In this document: positions 1 to 7,014 of the stretch, in pieces
Layout: each line of letters starts with the position of its first letter
How positions within the stretch are numbered: position 1 is the first letter of the stretch
NCBI GenBank assembly: GCA_903851235.1
Contig: CAINNR010000016.1
Coordinates: forward strand, 1-52,809
DNA length: 52,809 bases
Reading direction: 5' to 3'
From: an uncultured Candidatus Berkelbacteria bacterium
GTDB taxonomy: Bacteria > Patescibacteriota > UBA1384 > XYA2-FULL-43-10 > CAINNR01
Program-made: the position numbers and the translations under genes
The notes under the pieces: generated by a model
What the model was told of the DNA's origin: nothing
Seen by the model: the letters and a program-made list of their open reading frames with translations, nothing else
The model's database searches: none

Positions 1-25
1 CATAACTAAAAACCAGAAGGTCGAC

Positions 26-153
26 CTCCCGCCAGTTTCAAACAAAGAACAAAATAATAGGCTGGAACGGGTCAAGAGTGGAGCACCCTACGAGCTGAAC
101 GACCTTGAGGCGAGACAGCCTATTATTTTATACAATTGAAGGACTGGCGGGAG
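26..153. ncRNA. Nested inverted repeats, candidate structured RNA
   Basis: An 11-bp perfect outer stem (CTCCCGCCAGT at 26-36 with its complement at 143-153) encloses an asymmetric open region and a 13-bp perfect inner stem (AAAATAATAGGCT at 51-63 with 117-129). The inner stem closes over a GC-richer 53-nt head. No open reading frame fits. The rod with a central bubble recalls 6S RNA in outline, but I recognise no conserved 6S, SRP, tmRNA or RNase P sequence. Strand is unknown. It lies just upstream of a good promoter at 179-207, so it may end a transcript entering from the left. Function unidentified. Confidence 0.45.
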
Positions 154-178
154 AAATTCATCAAAATGGCCCAGGTAC

Positions 179-207
179 TTGATTTTCTGGTATATTTATG
201 CTATAAT
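179..207 (+). promoter_or_regulatory. Sigma70-type promoter upstream of the IS30 insertion
   Basis: TTGATT (179-184), a 17-nt spacer and TATAAT (202-207) with an upstream TG (extended -10). The predicted start is near 214. It is followed by a 5-bp hairpin ACCCC/GGGGT (222-239). The IS element begins directly behind that hairpin, so this was probably the promoter of the gene at 1445 before the insertion. Confidence 0.6.
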
Positions 208-261
208 GCGTAGTTAGTTGAACCCCTACAGGACGGGGTCAATCCGAACACTTGGAAGATT

Positions 262-295
262 TAAAACAGCAGATTTATCTGGCTGTTTTTTTGTT
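262..295. terminator. Bidirectional terminator at the end of the IS30 element
   Basis: AAAACAGC, a 10-nt loop and GGCTGTTTTTTT form a hairpin with a T-run on one strand and an A-run on the other. It overlaps the transposase stop codon and could block transcription in both directions, including read-through from the upstream promoter towards the gene at 1445. Confidence 0.55.
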
Positions 296-1253
296 TTTCC
301 GGTAGTTGTTTAATCTCTCTTTCGGTGTTGCATATTTCAGACATTCCATAAAACGTTGGTTTAAGGTTTCTTCAATTGCCATTATGAGCTCTTGATCGTA
401 TTTGGATAAGTCACTACTTTTTGGGATATATTTTCTGATTTGCTTGTTTGTGTTTTCAACGCTACCTTTCTCCCAGGAAGAATATGGATTACAGAAATAT
501 ATTTTGATTCCAAGTAACTGTTCTAATGTTTTGTGCATTTGAAACAGAATGTCGTTATCCAGTGTTAATGTTCTCATCTCTGGAAATTTACTTTTAATTC
601 TTTTAAATGCTCTGTGGACTTCATCGATGGAAACATTAAGGATTAATTCAAGAAATACGACTCGTAATCTTCGGTCGGCCACGACAAGGAGAATTCCTTT
701 CCCAGACTTGCCGGAAACGATGAAATCACCCTCCATGTCGCCAACACGAGACCTGTTGTTGATGTTCTTTGGTCTGTCGTTAATGAATACTCGATCTTTT
801 AATTCAGTAACTTTTTTGGTTGGACAGGATTCTCTTTTCTTTTGAAGTTTGATTCCGATTAGTTTACCATACGGACTCTTGATATATCGGTAAATCGTAT
901 CCTTTGAAACATTCGGTAGATCTTTCTCCTGATACTTTAATCTACCGGCGATTGCTTTGGCTGATTGGCCATTAACCAGCGCGTCGTCAATAAACTTTCT
1001 AAGCTGGTTATCGGCAACAATCATTTTTCCGCGAAAACTTGAATCTCTTCGCCTGACATATGACTTGTGCTGGGCTTTTTTCGGATCGTATTCTCCATTA
1101 ACGGAATTTCTTTTGATTTCGTCAGAAAGAGTTGAAACCGACCGCCTTAAAACTTTGGCAATATCTCGCAGTGAATACTTCTTTCCCAGAAGAATGGCAA
1201 TTTCATTTCTTTCATCTTTTGATAAATGGTTAAACCTACTTTTTTTTCATCAT
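275..1253 (-). CDS. IS30-family transposase, frame broken at an A8 run
   Basis: The DDE transposase core is clear: GDMEGDFIV gives the first Asp, LTLDND the second, and WEKGSVEN the Glu. The ORF track starts at 1024, but the same frame stays open upstream to 1237 and encodes the IS30 N-terminal HTH (LSKDERNEIAILLGKKYSLR). No ATG lies in that upstream frame. The only good start is ATGATG at 1253-1248, followed by eight A residues, and it runs into TAG. Removing one A joins it to the HTH and yields about 325 aa, normal for IS30 (roughly 290-380). So the gene is either inactivated by a one-base insertion, read by slippage on A8, or mis-sequenced. The family assignment is firm; activity is not. 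Confidence 0.85.
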
Positions 1254-1444
1254 TTTAATCTTTTTAAAAATCTCTACTTTTTATTTTAAAGTGTTCGGAT
1301 TCAAATGCGAATCTAAGACCTTGAAAACACTTTGAGATAAGCGCAGTGGAGATCAAATTATTGGTCTCTGGTGTGCTTATCCCAAGAGGGACAAAGCCTG
1401 CAATCCGCTTATGCGGGGCAGAACACGTGAAAGAGGTGTGTCGT

Positions 1445-2263
1445 ATGAATACGGTGCGTCTCACAGACGATTTCGGGAGAGACCTCGGACTCATGCACGA
1501 GGTAATCGTAACCGGCCGCAAGGTCGGCACCGCGAATGAGCTGACGGCCTTCTTCGCCAAGTTGGCCCACGACAAAGACCTCTTACGCTCGATGATGGAC
1601 TGTGTGTTGGACCGTGTCAGTCTGACTTTTTCAGAGAGGTTGGCACAAGAGATCCTCGGCAAAGGCAAGGTCATCGGCTATCAGGATACCTGCCGCATCT
1701 GGCGGGTGGATCAACCCGAGGTCGAGCCCGCAATGCCGTATAACGAGGACATACTGCTCCAAGCCGCCGAGAGGAACCAGAACGGCGAAGACTGGCGGTT
1801 TGTCTACTGCACCGGTCTCAGCCTTCGCACCCAACTCGAAGTCATGGGCGACAACCGTAAGAAGCAGCCCTGCTTCGACCACGACTACAAGTGGTGGTGC
1901 GAGAACCAGCAGTACGAATGGGCCAATAAGCCCGTCGAAGCAGGCTACCGCCTCCTCGACTTCTCCTGCCCGTTCACGTCCAAGAACTGGCAGCAGCAGA
2001 ACAACGCCATCACCGCGTCCGGCGAGCAGTTCGTCCGGGCCGAAGAGCAGGCTGTTGCTGAAGCCTGTTTCTCCAACTTCATCCTGAACGGCAAGGAACG
2101 CCTACTGCAGAACCGCTATCACTGGGGTCATTTGCAGACCGCCGATGGCCGCCTCGTCTTGGTCGGTCGCTTCGATCACGACGGCTTCTACGTCAACTGC
2201 ATCTGGGGCGACGGCCGCGTCGACGACCTCCTCGGGGCGGTCCGCGCCTGGAAGTCCGCCTGA
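1445..2263 (+). CDS. Conserved hypothetical protein
   Basis: I start at the ATG at 1445, preceded by GAAAGAGGTG, rather than at 1346 in the ORF track, giving 272 aa. No catalytic motif, signal peptide or membrane segment is visible. The C-terminal half is rich in aromatic and acidic residues (GYRLLDFSCPF, NRYHWGHL, LVGRFDHDGFYV). It resembles, from memory, a group of uncharacterised CPR proteins with a LLDF...NW..Q pattern; I cannot name the family. It is monocistronic with its own terminator. Its likely native promoter at 179-207 is now separated from it by the IS30 copy, and the 143-nt remaining leader contains a CCGCTTATGCGG hairpin. Expression after the insertion is uncertain. Confidence 0.75.
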   Translation: MNTVRLTDDFGRDLGLMHEVIVTGRKVGTANELTAFFAKLAHDKDLLRSMMDCVLDRVSLTFSERLAQEILGKGKVIGYQDTCRIWRVDQPEVEPAMPYNEDILLQAAERNQNGEDWRFVYCTGLSLRTQLEVMGDNRKKQPCFDHDYKWWCENQQYEWANKPVEAGYRLLDFSCPFTSKNWQQQNNAITASGEQFVRAEEQAVAEACFSNFILNGKERLLQNRYHWGHLQTADGRLVLVGRFDHDGFYVNCIWGDGRVDDLLGAVRAWKSA

Positions 2264-2299
2264 CCTTGTGGTTCGAATGTTTGTTCCCTTAGTACCCAT

Positions 2300-2357
2300 G
2301 AGCCTTGATGGTTGTCTCGCTTTGCGAGACACGCCGTCGGGGCTCTTTTTCTTTTTT
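2300..2357 (+). terminator. Rho-independent terminator
   Basis: GAGCC pairs with GGGCTC across an internal GTCTC/GAGAC hairpin and is followed by TTTTTCTTTTTT. It ends the gene at 1445. Confidence 0.75.
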
Positions 2358-2632
2358 CAAAAATCAAATATATTAGAACAGTTTCGCTGTTACTGGCTCG
2401 GCTAAGGCCTGGCCATGCGAGATATCTAACTTGATTTTCCGGAATACTGTATTTCTATCTTCAAGTTTCCTGGTGGCAAAATTTTGTTTTCTTTAAACAT
2501 ATTTATTATGAATCAGTCTAAAAAAAATAGAACTTTTAACGGCCTTGAGACCTTGCGTTCTTATCTGCTGTGTAGTATATTCTGTATGCGGTTCTTTGAC
2601 ATCTACATGAACACCAAAAGGGAGGATACAAA
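2358..2632. other. Intergenic stretch, no gene seen
   Basis: AT-rich spacer between the terminator and the lipoprotein gene. Apart from the promoter at 2553-2581 and the ribosome binding site GGGAGG before 2633, I see nothing supportable. The 80-aa ORF at 2484 lacks a ribosome binding site and runs into the lipoprotein in another frame. Confidence 0.5.
2553..2581 (+). promoter_or_regulatory. Probable promoter of the lipoprotein gene
   Basis: TTGCGT, 17 nt, TATATT. The predicted start is about 45 nt before the GTG start codon. Confidence 0.45.
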
Positions 2633-3604
2633 GTGCGCAACATCAGTCTGCTCGCGCTTGTCGTATTATTCCTATGTTCCGGTTGTGGTGGACCCAAAAC
2701 CAGCTGCAAATCCAACGCGGAGTTGAGTCCGACGCAACTCAAGACCGCCGAAAACATGGTCAAGGACGTGTATCAGAAAGTTCTGGAAGGCAAAGGCAAG
2801 ATTGTCGCCTACTACGACGAAGAGTTGTATATAATGCCGGATGGAAACGGCGATTTCGCCAATGCGGTCAGCAAGAATGCCAAGAAACTTGAAAAGCCGA
2901 TCCACACTATCTCAGCCGTCCATCTTCCGGTTCTCAATCTGACTGTCTCAGACATCGAGCCATTGGTTCAAGCGGTCGCTTGCGAAACCCAAGAAAACGG
3001 CAAGAAAAGAAAGTATAAGATCGTCGATTGGCGCATCTTGATCGAACCCGGAATGGGTGGAGGAGGCCTGGGCGGAGAGCTCGACAAGCTGACTATCATC
3101 CCGGTAACAGTGGAGATAACCGACTTGGGTGGCAAATCCAGTTCAAAACCAACACAAATTCCAGTCAAAACGACCGGCAGTAAGGGAGAGACTCTGTCGG
3201 ACGGTCTGGTCGGTATCTGCCTTGACACCACGACCGAGGGCATCTTCAACAACCCGGTCATCGGGTCTTCAACCCCGGTCATAAATATCCAGTTTACTCT
3301 CGACAACCTGACTGATTCCTCAATCTCATTCGATAAGATCGAGGTCACTTTCCATGCCGCCAACCGACAGTACTCCAAGTGCGTCATCGTTCAGTATGGC
3401 GCTGATGGCGATTACAGTTGCTACTATCTGCCGCCGTATCATGAGGCAACCACGCCTTTCAATCTGGAGGTGTCCGAGTCCGCAACCTTCCACTGTGGAA
3501 CCGGTAATGACCGTATCGTCCATGGTAGGAACCGGGTGGTCATCAAGGTTTTCTCCGGGAAGACGCTGGTTCATGGTCCGTACAACATCGACTTCTCGAT
3601 CTGA
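2633..3604 (+). CDS. Putative lipoprotein, function unknown
   Basis: 323 aa starting at GTG, 8-9 nt behind GGGAGG. The first 19 residues form a signal peptide (LLALVVLFL) ending in CSGCGG; a Cys after Ser-Gly suggests lipoprotein processing, although the -3 residue is Cys rather than the usual Leu. The mature part is soluble and mostly beta-strand-like, with a Gly-rich turn (PGMGGGGLGGEL) near residue 140. The C-terminal third (FTLDNLTDSSISFDKIEVTF) looks like an immunoglobulin-type sandwich. I recognise no family. It has its own promoter and terminator. Likely attached to the outer face of the membrane. Composition is richer in GC than the polysaccharide genes further on. Confidence 0.7.
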   Translation: MRNISLLALVVLFLCSGCGGPKTSCKSNAELSPTQLKTAENMVKDVYQKVLEGKGKIVAYYDEELYIMPDGNGDFANAVSKNAKKLEKPIHTISAVHLPVLNLTVSDIEPLVQAVACETQENGKKRKYKIVDWRILIEPGMGGGGLGGELDKLTIIPVTVEITDLGGKSSSKPTQIPVKTTGSKGETLSDGLVGICLDTTTEGIFNNPVIGSSTPVINIQFTLDNLTDSSISFDKIEVTFHAANRQYSKCVIVQYGADGDYSCYYLPPYHEATTPFNLEVSESATFHCGTGNDRIVHGRNRVVIKVFSGKTLVHGPYNIDFSI

Positions 3605-3629
3605 CAAGTTGATGGAATAAACCACCTTG

Positions 3630-3664
3630 TCCACATCTTAAACCCTAGGTGTGGGCTTTTTTTA
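3630..3664 (+). terminator. Rho-independent terminator
   Basis: CCACATC and GGTGTGG form a stem with one wobble, followed by GCTTTTTTT. It ends the lipoprotein gene. Confidence 0.75.
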
Positions 3665-3795
3665 TCCGCAAAGTTTGGGTTACTATAGCCAAAGTTGATT
3701 TCAAATAATAATTTTTTCCGCTACAAAAACCAGCTTCCCGAGTTACTAATTTGCGAAAGTCAGGTATTGCAAGACAAAATATAGTCAAAGTGGGC

Positions 3796-3828
3796 AAAAA
3801 TAAAAGCCGCGTCAACAAAACGCGGCGG
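3796..3828 (-). terminator. Rho-independent terminator
   Basis: On the minus strand GCCGCG, a 9-nt loop and CGCGGC are followed by TTTTATTTTT. It ends the minus-strand gene at 3845. Confidence 0.75.
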
Positions 3829-3844
3829 TGTGTTCGTACAAATT

Positions 3845-4375
3845 CTAATAATCGTCGGACAGAGGGCAGTTATCTTTAGGTGCGGGAAGAGGGGCGTAAA
3901 GTGGCAGATACTTTAACTCGGCATCAATGATAAATGAATCGTCGAACTCACAATCTGCCCGATCATCGTTCGTCAAGCAAAAATGAGCTGCAGCCGTTTC
4001 CATCAGCGTCGGATACAGACATTCAGAGGAAACCTCTGTCTGCCAGCTGCCAGATTCGTGATTCCAGAAATACAAAACCTTTTCTTTGTAAACTGCAATA
4101 CAGTGGGGGCTCTTGTCCTGCAGTTGGCCGTCAACAACCTTGCCTTCCATCAGCCAATTGGCGTCCGATTCAATAATGATTCTGCCAAGCCGATCAATTA
4201 ACCAGGATTTCTCCGGCCGTGTACCATCATCGAAACGGGACGAGGAAAAACTCCAAATTTCACAATCATCCGGACTCGGCAAAACAACGCCGGGATCATG
4301 ACTGCCGCACCAGTAATACTGTTCACCGTCAACCAAAGTAGTTACGTAAAACGGCGGCTGTGCTTCGAGTGGCAT
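3845..4375 (-). CDS. Hypothetical protein
   Basis: I start at the ATG at 4375 (MPLEAQ), which has GGGGAG eight nt upstream; the ORF-track ATG at 4411 has none. This gives 176 aa. The protein is acidic and rich in Trp, Cys and Asp, with no signal peptide, membrane segment or known motif. Short segments alternate strand-like stretches with Asp-rich turns (DGEQYYWCGSHDPG, VLYFWNHESGSW). It is monocistronic with a strong terminator. Not recognised. Confidence 0.6.
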   Translation of the reverse strand: MPLEAQPPFYVTTLVDGEQYYWCGSHDPGVVLPSPDDCEIWSFSSSRFDDGTRPEKSWLIDRLGRIIIESDANWLMEGKVVDGQLQDKSPHCIAVYKEKVLYFWNHESGSWQTEVSSECLYPTLMETAAAHFCLTNDDRADCEFDDSFIIDAELKYLPLYAPLPAPKDNCPLSDDY

Positions 4376-4411
4376 TTCGATCACTCCCCATCCGGATGAT
4401 GTTGCACGCAA

Positions 4412-4739
4412 AGAATATATCAGATTACAGACTTAAAATATACATTTGCGCATTAAGTAATCTAAAATGCGCTAAAGGTTACTTTTTAAATTACTTGAGA
4501 CGAAGGTTTCTTTCTTCTGATATTTTAATTTGGTAGAGGCATTATTCGATTAGAAAGGATATATTTTGTCGGTTTTCATCTTGTATCTCTATAACTTGGG
4601 AACAATTTTAGTTCTAATCTGAATGTAATTCAGGAATTTTGTTAATTTTAATACAAAAACAGCCTCTCTGTGAGAGATTATTCCTCGATTCTAATCTTGT
4701 TAGGTAGAGCCGAACATATGGGGGAGAAAGGTTGTTTTA
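4412..4739. other. Intergenic stretch, no gene seen
   Basis: AT-rich, with many short stops in all frames. No convincing ORF, tRNA or promoter pair is visible. The structured part begins at 4740. Confidence 0.45.
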
Positions 4740-4833
4740 GGGTCAAATAAATACCTCTGGACCCCAATAGAGCTTGATTCTGCTCCAATATGGATTTATC
4801 CATATAATTGTTTTCATTGCCGATGAAGACAAT
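4740..4833. ncRNA. Array of four consecutive hairpins, candidate RNA or structured DNA
   Basis: Four stem-loops follow each other in 94 nt: GGGTC/GACCC (4740-4764), GAGC/GCTC (4770-4785), ATATGGA/TCCATAT (4788-4805) and ATTGTTTTCAT/ATGAAGACAAT (4807-4833, one wobble). No T-run follows either end, so these are not simple terminators. They lie just upstream of the promoter of the first tandem paralogue. Function unknown. Confidence 0.35.
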
Positions 4834-4883
4834 TCTTAATATAAATATATCTCATATATCATTCTTACCAAGTGTACAACCAG

Positions 4884-4912
4884 TTGACAGGGGTGAAAAA
4901 TTGCGTTATGGT
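4884..4912 (+). promoter_or_regulatory. Promoter of the first tandem paralogue
   Basis: TTGACA, 17 nt, TATGGT. The spacer (AAAAATTGCG) and the -10 are almost the same as in the promoter at 5565-5593, so promoter and gene were duplicated together. Confidence 0.7.
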
Positions 4913-4952
4913 GCTTTAGTCCGACAAACCCGACACAGAGGAGTTGAAGCGA

Positions 4953-5387
4953 ATGAAATACGGCAGTTCCGATGACCAAGTTGTAGTCGGACTTCAGACC
5001 AGGATCAAGGAAGCGAAGCAGCTTGGTATCGATGACACAGTCATCCAAGACATGAAACTTGCATTGGATTCTTATTACCTGGCAGCCGATGTCTTAAATC
5101 TGAAGCGACGACTAATCGCAAGCAGAATACTGTCAGTAATAGCAACCACAATCCCGGAAGCTTACCCTATTGCCAAGGAAGTTTTGTGGGATAATTTCGT
5201 CAAACGGTATTTCCAAACCAATCGCCGAATTTCGTGGGTAGCGGTAGTCGGACCATTGAATGATCCGAAGGTTATCGTTGCAAATGAAAACGAGTATACC
5301 GAACTATCGCACGAAGAATGGCACCAGCTTTCTGCAAACAACGGCGGGTTGCTGGTCTTCGTCTATCGACGAACAGATCGTTTCTGA
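4953..5387 (+). CDS. Hypothetical protein, tandem paralogue 1
   Basis: 144 aa from the ATG at 4953, nine nt after GAGGAG; the TTG at 4944 in the ORF track abuts that site and is less likely. Soluble, no signal peptide. The N-terminal half is helical (QTRIKEAKQLGIDDTVIQD). The C-terminal half carries LWDNFVKRYFQ, WVAVVGPLNDPKV and LSANNGGLLVF, all matched in the neighbour at 5634. Not recognised. The conserved WIAVVGPL strand and terminal NNGG(L)xVF suggest a small alpha/beta domain. It has its own promoter and terminator, so the copies are transcribed separately. Confidence 0.7.
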   Translation: MKYGSSDDQVVVGLQTRIKEAKQLGIDDTVIQDMKLALDSYYLAADVLNLKRRLIASRILSVIATTIPEAYPIAKEVLWDNFVKRYFQTNRRISWVAVVGPLNDPKVIVANENEYTELSHEEWHQLSANNGGLLVFVYRRTDRF

Positions 5388-5395
5388 GAACTTTT

Positions 5396-5421
5396 GAGCG
5401 GCAAGACGCCGCTCTTTTTTT
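5396..5421 (+). terminator. Rho-independent terminator
   Basis: GAGCGGC/GCCGCTC stem and a T7 run. The same stem recurs after the second paralogue. Confidence 0.85.
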
Positions 5422-5564
5422 CTTGCTTGATCTCCCGAGCCAAGACATTCGGGCGGCCGGAGCCGGAAGACTTCAGTCGCGATATCTTGAACCAGACCAA
5501 ACGACGGATGTTGCAAAGAATAGACCAAACAAATTGATATTTTCAAGTAGCGACAAAAAATCAG

Positions 5565-5593
5565 TTGACAGAGGTAAAAAATTGCGTTATGGT
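5565..5593 (+). promoter_or_regulatory. Promoter of the second tandem paralogue
   Basis: TTGACA, 17 nt, TATGGT, nearly the same sequence as at 4884-4912. The ORF track starts the protein inside this promoter, which argues against that start. Confidence 0.7.
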
Positions 5594-5633
5594 TTTTGAG
5601 TCTGTCGAACCTGATGTCAAGGAGCTGGGTAGA

Positions 5634-6080
5634 ATGGGATACGGAACACACGATGATCCTCTGATCAAGGTAATCGCAGAAAGAATCGCGCTGGCGACCA
5701 GAGTTGGCTGCAGTGGTGCTGTCATCAGGGCGATTCAACAATCACAAGATGCTTATTGCGGTATCATTCCGATTCTAAACCAAAAGTGCTATGACTTGGC
5801 TGCCGAAGTAATGCAGTTGAAAATGGATCAGGAACCAGACATAGACGAGATCATTCACAGGAACTTTTGTCAGATATTGTGGGATAAATTTCTAGAGAAA
5901 TACTTCCAAGATAACCCCCACGCTCAGTGGATAGCAGTTGTCGGTCCATTGGAATCGCCAAAGGTCGTCGCCTATAGCGAAGAGATAAACATTTGGCTCT
6001 CAACCGATGATCGCCGTCAGCTCTCCGAAGACAACGGCGGCCTAATTGTTTTCAGTTGGTTCCGATCGCAACAATGTTAG
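5634..6080 (+). CDS. Hypothetical protein, tandem paralogue 2
   Basis: 148 aa from the ATG at 5634, nine nt after AAGGAG; the ORF-track start at 5565 lies in the promoter. It matches the 4953 product along its length: GYGTHDDPLIK with KYGSSDDQVVV at the N-terminus, LWDKFLEKYFQ, WIAVVGPLESPKV, and SEDNGGLIVF at the C-terminus. The middle helix is longer and more divergent. No known family. The copies are clearly diverged, so both are probably under selection. Confidence 0.72.
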   Translation: MGYGTHDDPLIKVIAERIALATRVGCSGAVIRAIQQSQDAYCGIIPILNQKCYDLAAEVMQLKMDQEPDIDEIIHRNFCQILWDKFLEKYFQDNPHAQWIAVVGPLESPKVVAYSEEINIWLSTDDRRQLSEDNGGLIVFSWFRSQQC

Positions 6081-6086
6081 AGCCTT

Positions 6087-6112
6087 GAGCGGCAACTCGC
6101 CGCTCTTCTTTT
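6087..6112 (+). terminator. Rho-independent terminator
   Basis: GAGCGGC/GCCGCTC stem followed by TTCTTTTA, a near copy of the terminator at 5396. Confidence 0.8.
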
Positions 6113-6121
6113 ATTTGAATT

Positions 6122-6149
6122 AAAAAAGGTCCAGCACTTGTGCCGGACC
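6122..6149 (-). terminator. Rho-independent terminator
   Basis: Minus strand GGTCCGGCAC, AA, GTGCTGGACC followed by TTTTTT. It ends the nucleotidyltransferase gene. Confidence 0.85.
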
Positions 6150-6201
6150 GCAAGATATTTCTATTCGTCTTTACAATTTAACAGACAATCAACAGTAGCA
6201 G

Positions 6202-6933
6202 CTAAACCACCTGCCTTTCTCTTAGTTTTTGCTCGGCAAAGGCCAAATCAGACGGTGTGTCAATGTCAAAGGCAATTTCCGGCCACATGCACTCCAGAAG
6301 TCTGGCTCGACAGCCGAGAAGCTCACCAAGCCGCCGCTCGATGTCATGCGGCTTTATCTGAAATGTCATCAGCCGCAGGAAGTTTCCCCACCCAAGAGCA
6401 ATCAAGTCGGCTAACGGCTTGCAGCGATTCATCCGCAAGATGATTTGCAAATTCGGTTTAACATCGCCTTTGATGTAAATCAGGTTACCTTGGGCAAAGC
6501 AATTGTGACTGCCAACCAAGTATTTTGTAACCCGCGAGCTCTTTCTTTCAGGCCAGAGAAAGAGTCGATGAACCACAGGCCAGATAAAATCTTCTTTACA
6601 AATAGCCACCCTGTCGATAAAGTTCCGGATCAGATCCGTGTTGATCAAAACGGCATCAACGTTAACAATAATCATCGGCTCCAAATCCGGTTTCCGTTCG
6701 ATCACTGACAGTAAATCAGAGAGATACTTCCCTTTGGTCACAATTAGCTCAACACCATCAATCGCGGGAGTGCCAGCCGGAGCAACGATCACAATCTCCG
6801 CTCCATTACCAAATACCCCACGAAACTCCTCCAACACCCTCTGCCACATCGGGATACCGTTAACCAAAACAAAGGCTTTCGGTCCCATCCCAAGACGAGA
6901 GCCATGACCGCCAGCTAGAATGCCGATTTTCAC
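6202..6933 (-). CDS. MobA/sugar-1-phosphate nucleotidyltransferase-like protein
   Basis: I start at the GTG at 6933 (MKIGILAGG), ten nt after AAGGAG, giving 243 aa. The GTG at 6942 used by the track overlaps that site. The N-terminus has the nucleotide-binding loop LAGGHGSRLGMGPKAF with its Lys. IIVNVDAVLIN near residue 90 supplies the metal-binding Asp, and AFDIDTPSDLAFAE is the usual C-terminal signature of this superfamily. It probably transfers a nucleotide to a phosphorylated sugar or cofactor; substrate unknown. Monocistronic, with its own promoter and terminator, away from the rml operon. It could pair with the GHMP kinase at 20038 in making an activated sugar, which is speculation. 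Confidence 0.78.
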   Translation of the reverse strand: MKIGILAGGHGSRLGMGPKAFVLVNGIPMWQRVLEEFRGVFGNGAEIVIVAPAGTPAIDGVELIVTKGKYLSDLLSVIERKPDLEPMIIVNVDAVLINTDLIRNFIDRVAICKEDFIWPVVHRLFLWPERKSSRVTKYLVGSHNCFAQGNLIYIKGDVKPNLQIILRMNRCKPLADLIALGWGNFLRLMTFQIKPHDIERRLGELLGCRARLLECMWPEIAFDIDTPSDLAFAEQKLRERQVV

Positions 6934-6955
6934 CTTGATCACTCTCCTTGCGAGG

Positions 6956-6984
6956 ATTGTAACACAGGGATCTCATTTATGCAA
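6956..6984 (-). promoter_or_regulatory. Promoter of the nucleotidyltransferase gene
   Basis: Minus strand TTGCAT, 17 nt, TACAAT, with the predicted start close to the Shine-Dalgarno sequence. Confidence 0.55.
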
Positions 6985-7014
6985 TAATTATTGTTTGATT
7001 TCCTCGACTACTTA

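Larger units (their letters stand above)
242..1300 (-). mobile_element. IS30-family insertion sequence
   Basis: Terminal inverted repeats ATCCGAACACTT (242-253) and its complement (1289-1300) bound a 1.06-kb element carrying one minus-strand transposase. A 3-bp direct repeat TCA flanks both ends (239-241 and 1301-1303), consistent with a short target duplication. IS30 elements are known to favour palindromic targets, and this copy sits immediately after a small GC hairpin. The insertion splits the leader between the promoter at 179-207 and the gene at 1445. Confidence 0.85.

Noticed and set aside
549-845. Plus-strand ORF inside the IS30 element
   Set aside because: It lies opposite the transposase core and has no ribosome site; a shadow.
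1800-2087. 95-aa plus-strand ORF rich in Ser, Thr and Pro
   Set aside because: Frame shadow of the 1445 gene; composition comes from its GC-rich codons.
2968-3387. 139-aa minus-strand ORF
   Set aside because: Antisense to the lipoprotein; no start signals.
5304-5741. 145-aa minus-strand ORF
   Set aside because: Runs through the terminator of one paralogue and the promoter of the next.
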